This document shows, in pieces, positions 6,732 through 11,466 of a stretch of 11,466 nt of DNA. The translations under genes and the position numbers were made by a program. How positions within the stretch are numbered: the first letter of the stretch is position 1; each line of letters starts with the position of its first letter. Origin of the DNA: Phycisphaerae bacterium (GTDB lineage: Bacteria; Planctomycetota; Phycisphaerae; UBA1845; Fen-1342); NCBI GenBank assembly GCA_020058145.1, contig JAGVEP010000435.1:1-11466 (forward strand). Direction: 5' to 3'. The notes beneath the pieces are model-generated. The model was not told the origin of the DNA and ran no database searches. It saw nothing but the letters and a program-made list of their open reading frames with translations.

Positions 6732-6796
6732 CCATCGGCGGGCCGAGCGCGTCCCACGTATTCCATGAACCATCGGCGGGCGGAGCCCGCCCCTAC
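6732..6796. repeat. Direct repeat pair, the second copy ending in a palindrome
   Basis: CCATCGGCGGGC-S-GAGC occurs at 6732-6748 and again at 6770-6786, with 16 of 17 bases identical. In the second copy GGCGGGC (6775-6781) and GCCCGCC (6785-6791) form a perfect 7-bp stem around GGA, followed by CTAC (6793-6796). The first copy has lost or never had the pairing arm. Confidence 0.7.
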
Positions 6797-6851
6797 ACGA
6801 ATGCGGGGCGATTTTCGTGGGCACGACGCCGGCAAGGCGGTATCCTGTTGA

Positions 6852-6903
6852 TGTGGCACCGGCATCTTGCCGGTGAAACCACAGGCTGGAAGCCTGTGCC
6901 ACA
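6852..6903. repeat. Compound double hairpin enclosed by an outer stem
   Basis: CACCGGCA/TGCCGGTG (6857-6864 and 6868-6875, loop TCT) is followed by CACAGGCT/AGCCTGTG (6880-6887 and 6891-6898, loop GGA), both perfect 8-bp stems. The outer bases TGTGGCA (6852-6858) and TGCCACA (6897-6903) can also pair, giving a three-way arrangement that competes with the bases of the inner stems. I recall this sequence type as a common dispersed repeat in planctomycete-like genomes, often mis-translated on the minus strand as FHRQDAGAT. Confidence 0.8.
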
Positions 6904-6928
6904 GGTTGTGGGATGGGAGCGTGTCCGT

Positions 6929-9655
6929 ATGCCTAAGAGCTCCTATCAAGAGCCCCCTTGCCTCCACAGAGAGGGCCGGGAGAGGCGTGATGCCCGCGCG
7001 TTTCAACCCTCCCCCAGCCCCCTCCCTGGGCGGGAGGGGGGTTGCGATCCGCGGGTCAACGACTCGCAGAAGATAGGCCCGGCACGCTCAAAACCGCCGA
7101 AAAAGCGGGGCCCGGCGGCGTTCTACGTCGGCCACGGGGGGCCGACGCTACCTATTCCAGCGCTACTTATTCCAGCGCTGCTGGCACTTGGGACCTTGGT
7201 GGGTTGCTCGCGACAGACCGACGTGCAAACCGGCGATGTGCTGGCCGGCTTTCGGGACGACGCGGCGTACAGCGGGCTGACGATCGACTATCCGCTTAAT
7301 GAGACGCTGTTTCCGCCGGAAATCGCACCGCCGACGTATCGCTGGCAGGACAGCAACTCCGGGGCCGACACCTGGCTGGTCACGCTCAAGTTCGCGGATG
7401 ATCGCGGGCGACTCAGCGTGCTCACCCGCGCATGCGAGTGGACGCCGGACGTGGCGCAGTGGGAGGAGATCAAGCAACGCTCGCGGGAGCGGGCAGCGAC
7501 GGTGGCCATTCTCGGCGTCCGGCGCGTGGCACCGCAGACGATCCTGACGGGGGCGCGGCTCACGTTCAGCACGTCGCAGGACGAGGTCGGGGCCGCGCTG
7601 TTCTACCGGGAAGTGAATCTGCCGTTCGTGGAGGCGGTGAAGGACCCGACGAAGATACGCTGGCGGTGCGGGCCTATTTCCGCGCTGCAGCCGCCGCCCG
7701 TCGTGCTGGAGAATCTGCCCGTATGTGGCAATTGCCACTCGTTTTCGGCCGACGGTGCCACGCTCGGCATGGACGTGGACTACGCCAATGACAAGGGTTC
7801 GTATGTCCTGACGGCGGTGCAGAAGGAGATGACCCTCGCGACCAGCGACATCATTACCTGGAGCGATTTCCGCCGGGAGGATGGCGACGCGACGTTCGGG
7901 CTGCTATCGCAGGTCTCGCCCGATGGCCGGTACGCGGTCAGCACGGTGAAGGACCGGTCGGTCTTCGTCGCGACGCCGGGGTTGGCGTTTTCGCAGCTCT
8001 TTTTTCCCATCCGGGGCATTCTCGCGGTGTACGACCGGGAGACCAGGGCATTTCGTGCGCTGCCCGGTGCGGATGATCCGCAGTACGTGCAAAGCAATCC
8101 TTCCTGGAGTCCCGACGGGAAGTACATCGTTTTCGCCAGAAGCAAGGCGTACCATCTCCGCCAGGACTCGGCCAACGTGCTGCTGACGAAAGAGGAGTGC
8201 GCCGAGTTCCTGGAGGAGGGCAAGACGTTTCTTTTCGACTTGTACCGCATCCCGTTCAATGACGGCCTGGGGGGCGCAGTGGAGCCGCTCGCGGGCGCGT
8301 CGCAGAATGGCATGAGCAACTACTTCGCGAAGTACTCTCCGGATGGCAAGTGGATTGTCTTTTGCAAGGCCAGAAGCTACATGTTGCTCCAGCCGGACAG
8401 CGAACTCTATATCATCCCGGCGGCAGGCGGCGCGGCTCGGAAGCTGCGCTGCAATACGGGCCGGATGAACTCGTGGCACAGTTGGTCGCCAAATGGCAAG
8501 TGGCTGGTGTTTTCGTCGAAGGCATATTCCGACTACACCCAGCTTTTTCTCACGCACATTGATGAGCGGGGCGAGAGCAGCCCGCCGGTGGTGTTGTCCC
8601 GCCTGACGGCTCCGGACCGGGCGGCCAACATCCCGGAGTTCGTGAATGCCGCGCCCGACGCCATTGCCAGGATCGGGGCCAACTTTGTGGATGACGTGTC
8701 CTATGTCCGGGCCGGGGACGCTTTTCTGCGCGCCGGGCACGACGTGGACGGCGCCATGCGGCAGTATCGCCAGGCGCTGACGCTGAACAACCGCAACGCC
8801 GTGGCACACAGCAACCTGGGCGGCTTGCTCGTTACGCAGGGGGTCATCGAAGAGGGCGTGACGCATCTGCAGGAGGCCATCCGTCTCGACCCGGCCAACG
8901 GCAGTCCATACTACAATCTCGGTATGTTGCGTGCCCGGCAGGGGCAGGCGGACGAAGCCATTGGACATCTGCTGCAGGCCGTGCGCTACCGGCCGGAAGT
9001 GGCGGACGCGCAGCGGGTGCTGGGGACGCTGCTGTGCAACAAAGGAGCGGGAGTCGAGGGCCTGGGGCACTTGTCCGAGGCCGTGCGCCTCGATCCGCAG
9101 GACGCCGTTTCACACTATTGCCTGGGTAAGGCGCTGGCCGCGCAGAACAAGGTCGACGAGGCGGTCCGGCAGCTTGTGTCCGCGGTGCAGCTTGAGCCGG
9201 ATTATGTCAGTGCGCTCTACCTGCTCGGCCAGATTCGTTTTAGCCAGGGCCAGGTCGCGGAGGCCATCGGCCACCTGTCGCGGGCCGCCGGCCTCAAATC
9301 GGACGACCCCGGCATGCTCACCGACTTGGCCTGGATGCTCGCGACGTCGCCCGACCCGGCGCTGCGCGACGGGCTGAAGGGCGCGGAGTACGCCAGGCGG
9401 GCTTGCGAATTGACCGGTCACCAGGCGTTCGCACCGCTCGATATGTTGGGCGTCAGCCTTGCGGCGGCGGGTCAATTCCGCGAGGCGCTCCAGGTCACCG
9501 AGCGGGCCCTGCAACTGGCGCGCGCCGCCGGGCAGGATCAGGCCGCGGCCAGCATCGCGGCGCGGATCGAGCTTTACGAAAAGCGCCAGCCCTATCAGCC
9601 GCCGGGTCCGTCGCCGATTCACGGCGGCGGGCCGGGAGTGCCGAGTTCAAAGTGA
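6929..9655 (+). CDS. Lipoprotein: CXXCH motif, PD40-type beta-propeller and TPR array
   Basis: Taken from the ATG at 6929 this is 908 residues. A hydrophobic segment ends in LVGC, so Cys93 is the likely lipidated residue and the mature protein sits in the envelope. VCGNCHSFSADG (265-276) has the CXXCH form of a c-type haem site. PD40-type propeller blades follow, each with an SPDG/SPNG turn (329, 394, 470, 520). About eight TPRs span 592-880, many exactly 34 residues apart. PD40 and TPR modules bind partners, so a scaffold or sensor role is likely; no enzymatic site was recognised. The start is doubtful: GGAG lies nine bases upstream, but the 72 residues before the hydrophobic core come from repeat-rich DNA, and no ATG, GTG or TTG lies in frame between 6929 and the lipobox region. 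The next gene starts 30 bp after its stop. Confidence 0.75.
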   Translation: MPKSSYQEPPCLHREGRERRDARAFQPSPSPLPGREGGCDPRVNDSQKIGPARSKPPKKRGPAAFYVGHGGPTLPIPALLIPALLALGTLVGCSRQTDVQTGDVLAGFRDDAAYSGLTIDYPLNETLFPPEIAPPTYRWQDSNSGADTWLVTLKFADDRGRLSVLTRACEWTPDVAQWEEIKQRSRERAATVAILGVRRVAPQTILTGARLTFSTSQDEVGAALFYREVNLPFVEAVKDPTKIRWRCGPISALQPPPVVLENLPVCGNCHSFSADGATLGMDVDYANDKGSYVLTAVQKEMTLATSDIITWSDFRREDGDATFGLLSQVSPDGRYAVSTVKDRSVFVATPGLAFSQLFFPIRGILAVYDRETRAFRALPGADDPQYVQSNPSWSPDGKYIVFARSKAYHLRQDSANVLLTKEECAEFLEEGKTFLFDLYRIPFNDGLGGAVEPLAGASQNGMSNYFAKYSPDGKWIVFCKARSYMLLQPDSELYIIPAAGGAARKLRCNTGRMNSWHSWSPNGKWLVFSSKAYSDYTQLFLTHIDERGESSPPVVLSRLTAPDRAANIPEFVNAAPDAIARIGANFVDDVSYVRAGDAFLRAGHDVDGAMRQYRQALTLNNRNAVAHSNLGGLLVTQGVIEEGVTHLQEAIRLDPANGSPYYNLGMLRARQGQADEAIGHLLQAVRYRPEVADAQRVLGTLLCNKGAGVEGLGHLSEAVRLDPQDAVSHYCLGKALAAQNKVDEAVRQLVSAVQLEPDYVSALYLLGQIRFSQGQVAEAIGHLSRAAGLKSDDPGMLTDLAWMLATSPDPALRDGLKGAEYARRACELTGHQAFAPLDMLGVSLAAAGQFREALQVTERALQLARAAGQDQAAASIAARIELYEKRQPYQPPGPSPIHGGGPGVPSSK
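7018..7040. repeat. Palindrome with C/G-run arms
   Basis: CCCCCTCCC (7018-7026) and GGGAGGGGG (7032-7040) form a perfect 9-bp stem around TGGGC. It lies inside the doubtful 5' part of the lipoprotein reading frame, where it encodes low-complexity SPLPGREGG, which supports reading this stretch as repeat-derived. Confidence 0.7.
7126..7147. repeat. Palindrome with 8-bp arms just before the signal peptide core
   Basis: CGTCGGCC (7126-7133) and GGCCGACG (7140-7147) form a perfect stem around ACGGGG, followed by CTAC. The arms are closely related to those at 6693-6714 (shared CGTCGGCC). It ends only a few codons before the hydrophobic core of the lipoprotein signal peptide. Confidence 0.75.
7151..7180 (+). 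repeat. 15-bp tandem duplication in the signal peptide
   Basis: Two adjacent 15-bp units sharing TATTCCAGCGCT (13 of 15 bases match) encode PIPAL and LIPAL. The duplication is in frame and lengthens the hydrophobic core that leads to the lipobox cysteine. Confidence 0.75.
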
Positions 9656-9685
9656 GTTGGACGAGCCTAACGCGACGGACCAGAC

Positions 9686-10855
9686 ATGCGGATGGAAAAG
9701 CGTGCGATTTGCGGCTTGCAGGTGGTTAGCCTGCCGCGCCGCTGCTGCCGGGAGCTGTTCATCACCGCCGCGCCGGCGCCTGGCGAACCCGCGGGTGCGC
9801 TGCTTGGCAACATCGCAGGTGTGCTGCGTGACTGCGGCGGGCGCATCGTGTCCCAGGAAGTATTCGGAATCTGGAGTCAGGAAAAGGACGTCCGGCGTGC
9901 GCTGGCGAGCGCGTTCGGCGAGATCGCGTGGCCGGTGACGTGGGTAAGGAGGAAAGCTGCGCCGACAGCGTGCCTCGGCGGTATACAGACCTGGGCGGTG
10001 TCCGGCGTTTCCGTCGAACCGTTGGAATTCGGTGGGCACATTGTGGGGAGCACTTTCGAGGACGATGACGCGCGGTATTGCCGCCTGGGCGGTTTGTTGC
10101 CGACGGACGCGACGAGCTCGCGCGCCGCACAGGCGCGCGAGGTCCTGGAGCAAATGGAGACGGTTTTGCGGGCGGCCGGCATGGAATTCCGGCAGGTGCT
10201 CCGCACCTGGTTCTACAACGCGGACATCCTGTCCTGGTACGGAGATTTCAATCAGACGCGGAATTCGTTCTTCACAGAGCAACGCGTGTTTGACGCCGTC
10301 GTACCGGCCAGCACGGCAGTGGGGACGTATCCGGCGGCTGCGCTCGCGACACCGGCTCTGGTGAGTGGCTTGCTGGCCGTCAGGGCCAAGAGCGGAAAAG
10401 TTGTTGCCGTCGCCGTGCCGTCAGCTTTGCAGCGTGCGGCGTTGGATTATGGCAGCTCCTTCAGCCGAGCGGTGGAACTCACGCTGCCCGACCACCGGCG
10501 GCTGCTCGTTTCCGGCACGGCCAGTATCGCCGCCGGGGGACACACCGTTTACGCCGGCGACGTAGATGCACAGATTGCGCGTACGCTGGAGGTGGTTCAC
10601 GCGATCTTGGCGTCACGTGGAATGGACTGGCCGGACGTCACGCGCGCCATCGCCCATTTCAAGCGGGCCGCGGACGTCGCGGTCTTCCACGGCCCTGGCG
10701 CTGGTTGCCCGGCGGTCGCGCTCCCCGTGCTGTCCGTGGAGAGCGAAATCTGCCGGGATGATCTGCTGTTCGAGTTGGAAGTCGATGCCGTGGGGTTCAC
10801 GGAGGCCGGCGGGGCTCTGCCGGGCCTGCACACGAGCCGCGCGCCATGCACATAA
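9686..10855 (+). CDS. RidA/chorismatase-like enzyme
   Basis: This is a 389-residue protein predicted to be cytoplasmic, with no signal peptide. It looks like two tandem YjgF/RidA-type halves. The N-terminal half contains RTWFYNADI (173-181) and GDFNQTRNSFF (186-196). The C-terminal half has the RidA-like RLLVSGTASI (272-281), DVDAQIARTLEVVHAIL (292-308) and a closing ICRDDLLFELEVDAV (355-369). That pattern fits the chorismatase family (FkbO, Hyg5 and XanB2 relatives), which hydrolyse chorismate to dihydroxycyclohexadiene-carboxylates or hydroxybenzoates. A glutamate in the closing motif (here E363 or E365) is, as I recall, the catalytic acid in characterised members. The exact reaction is not determined; a RidA-like deaminase is the alternative. 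It starts 30 bp after the lipoprotein stop, so co-transcription is likely, though no strong ribosome binding site is visible. An in-frame ATG at 9692 is an alternative start. Confidence 0.65.
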   Translation: MRMEKRAICGLQVVSLPRRCCRELFITAAPAPGEPAGALLGNIAGVLRDCGGRIVSQEVFGIWSQEKDVRRALASAFGEIAWPVTWVRRKAAPTACLGGIQTWAVSGVSVEPLEFGGHIVGSTFEDDDARYCRLGGLLPTDATSSRAAQAREVLEQMETVLRAAGMEFRQVLRTWFYNADILSWYGDFNQTRNSFFTEQRVFDAVVPASTAVGTYPAAALATPALVSGLLAVRAKSGKVVAVAVPSALQRAALDYGSSFSRAVELTLPDHRRLLVSGTASIAAGGHTVYAGDVDAQIARTLEVVHAILASRGMDWPDVTRAIAHFKRAADVAVFHGPGAGCPAVALPVLSVESEICRDDLLFELEVDAVGFTEAGGALPGLHTSRAPCT

Positions 10856-10942
10856 GTTATGCAGTGACAATGACATAGGCGTAACGTGGGGATCGTCCCC
10901 CAGGCGACGAACATACGTCTAACGGTCCAACTCCCAAACTGG

Positions 10943-10948
10943 TATGAT
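10943..10948 (+). promoter_or_regulatory. Candidate -10 box for the S8 protease gene
   Basis: TATGAT stands in a locally AT-richer gap, 41 bases before the ATG at 10990. No good -35 box lies 16-18 bp upstream (TAACGG at 17 bp is a poor match), so a factor-assisted or weak promoter is possible. It suggests that the protease is transcribed separately from the chorismatase-like gene. Confidence 0.4.
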
Positions 10949-10978
10949 AAGTGCTAGGGGTAGGTCGTTTAGGACTGC

Positions 10979-10982
10979 GGAG
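10979..10982 (+). promoter_or_regulatory. Ribosome binding site of the S8 protease gene
   Basis: GGAG within GCGGAGAGAG lies seven bases before the ATG at 10990 and supports that start. Confidence 0.6.
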
Positions 10983-10989
10983 AGAGACC

Positions 10990-11466
10990 ATGTCGATCAA
11001 GCGCAAGCGTGTACCCTGGCTCGTACTCACCCTGGTGGCCGGCGTCAGTTCTGCGGCCTGGCCGCGACTCGCCGTCGCGCAGCTCGCCCCAGAGCCCGGT
11101 GGAGGTGCGGCGGCGAAGCTGCACCCGCTGCTGCTGGAGCGCTTCACGCAGGAAACCGAGCCGGTAAAGGCGTGGGTTTTCCTCGCCGACAAGGGCGTCT
11201 TCTCCCAGGCGGAGCTCGACGCGGCCCTCGCCCAGGTGGCCGCGACGTACGACCGGCGCGCAATTCAGCGCCGGCAGATGCGCGGGCTGCGCGCCGCGCG
11301 GGGGCTGCCGATCTTTGACGAACACGATTTGCCGGTGGTGCCGGAATACGTCGACGCCGTCGTCACGACCGGTGCACGGCTGCACTTGACGAGTCGGTGG
11401 CTCAATGCGCTGAGCGTCTACGTGACGCCGGACCAGGCGGAGCAAATCGCGGCCCTGCCGTTTGTC
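10990..11466 (+). CDS. Secreted S8-family (subtilisin-like) serine protease, N-terminal part
   Basis: The frame is open to the right edge, giving 159 residues. It begins with a basic stretch (MSIKRKR) and a hydrophobic core ending at RLAVAQ, a signal peptide of about 30 residues. What follows matches the propeptide of a subset of secreted S8 peptidases: KAWVFLADKG (60-69), a run of Arg around RRAIQRRQM, DLPVVPEYVDAVVTTGARL and SRWLNALSVYVT, ending in LPFV at the edge. In that family this segment precedes the Asp-His-Ser catalytic domain, which would lie beyond the window, so activity cannot be checked. Homology is judged from these motifs by recall. It has its own candidate promoter and ribosome binding site and is separated by 134 bp from the upstream gene. 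Confidence 0.8.
   Translation, partial: MSIKRKRVPWLVLTLVAGVSSAAWPRLAVAQLAPEPGGGAAAKLHPLLLERFTQETEPVKAWVFLADKGVFSQAELDAALAQVAATYDRRAIQRRQMRGLRAARGLPIFDEHDLPVVPEYVDAVVTTGARLHLTSRWLNALSVYVTPDQAEQIAALPFV

Noticed and set aside
6663..6902. Minus-strand frame encoding FHRQDAGAT-type peptide
   Set aside because: This is a translation of the double-hairpin repeat, a known kind of spurious call; no start signal or domain supports it.
6617..6928. Upstream extension of the lipoprotein frame to 6617
   Set aside because: It follows the terminator T tract directly and encodes only palindromic repeats; it is open because the DNA is GC-rich.
6620..7150. CRISPR array
   Set aside because: The palindromes differ from one another and are irregularly spaced, with no constant repeat and spacer pattern and no cas genes.
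10888..10900. GGGGA-TCG-TCCCC hairpin as terminator of the chorismatase-like gene
   Set aside because: The stem is only 5 bp and no T tract follows; termination here is not supported.

Overview
The window is high-GC bacterial DNA, most likely from a planctomycete (Planctomycetota). That call rests on two secreted proteins with PEP-CTERM sorting tails, a lipoprotein that joins a PD40-type beta-propeller to TPRs, a secreted beta-helix protein, and a dense scatter of short palindromic repeats and a TCCAAAA heptamer repeat of the kind I associate with planctomycete and related genomes. It is inference from content, not a database match.

Layout. Bases 1-4532 are all on the minus strand. In transcription order they hold a secreted parallel beta-helix protein (4532-2319), a membrane-anchored YaeI-type metallophosphoesterase (2149-896), and the first 228 residues of a GT39/ArnT-like membrane glycosyltransferase (685 to beyond the left edge). 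The phosphoesterase gene is framed almost exactly by two inverted copies of an element of about 120 bp (779-898 and 2163-2282). Each copy has its own terminal inverted repeats. This is the most striking structure in the window.

A divergent intergenic region (4533-4890) follows. On the plus strand come two PEP-CTERM proteins in tandem (4891-5643, 5728-6540), closed by a textbook intrinsic terminator (6577-6614). Bases 6615-7180 are a mosaic of different palindromic repeats. It runs into the 5' end of a large lipoprotein gene (ATG taken at 6929, ends 9655), whose visible reading frame has no usual start codon near its signal peptide. A RidA/chorismatase-like gene follows 30 bp later (9686-10855) and probably forms an operon with it. 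After a short promoter-bearing gap, the N-terminal 159 residues of a secreted subtilisin-family (S8) protease run off the right edge (10990 onward).

Most products are predicted to act outside the cytoplasm: envelope glycosylation, a membrane phosphoesterase, exosortase-sorted surface proteins, a lipoprotein and a protease. No exosortase, transposase, CRISPR array, tRNA or rRNA was seen. The strongest leads are the inverted element pair around the phosphoesterase, the palindrome mosaic that seems to have overwritten the lipoprotein's 5' end, and the pairing of a CXXCH/propeller/TPR lipoprotein with a chorismatase-like enzyme.
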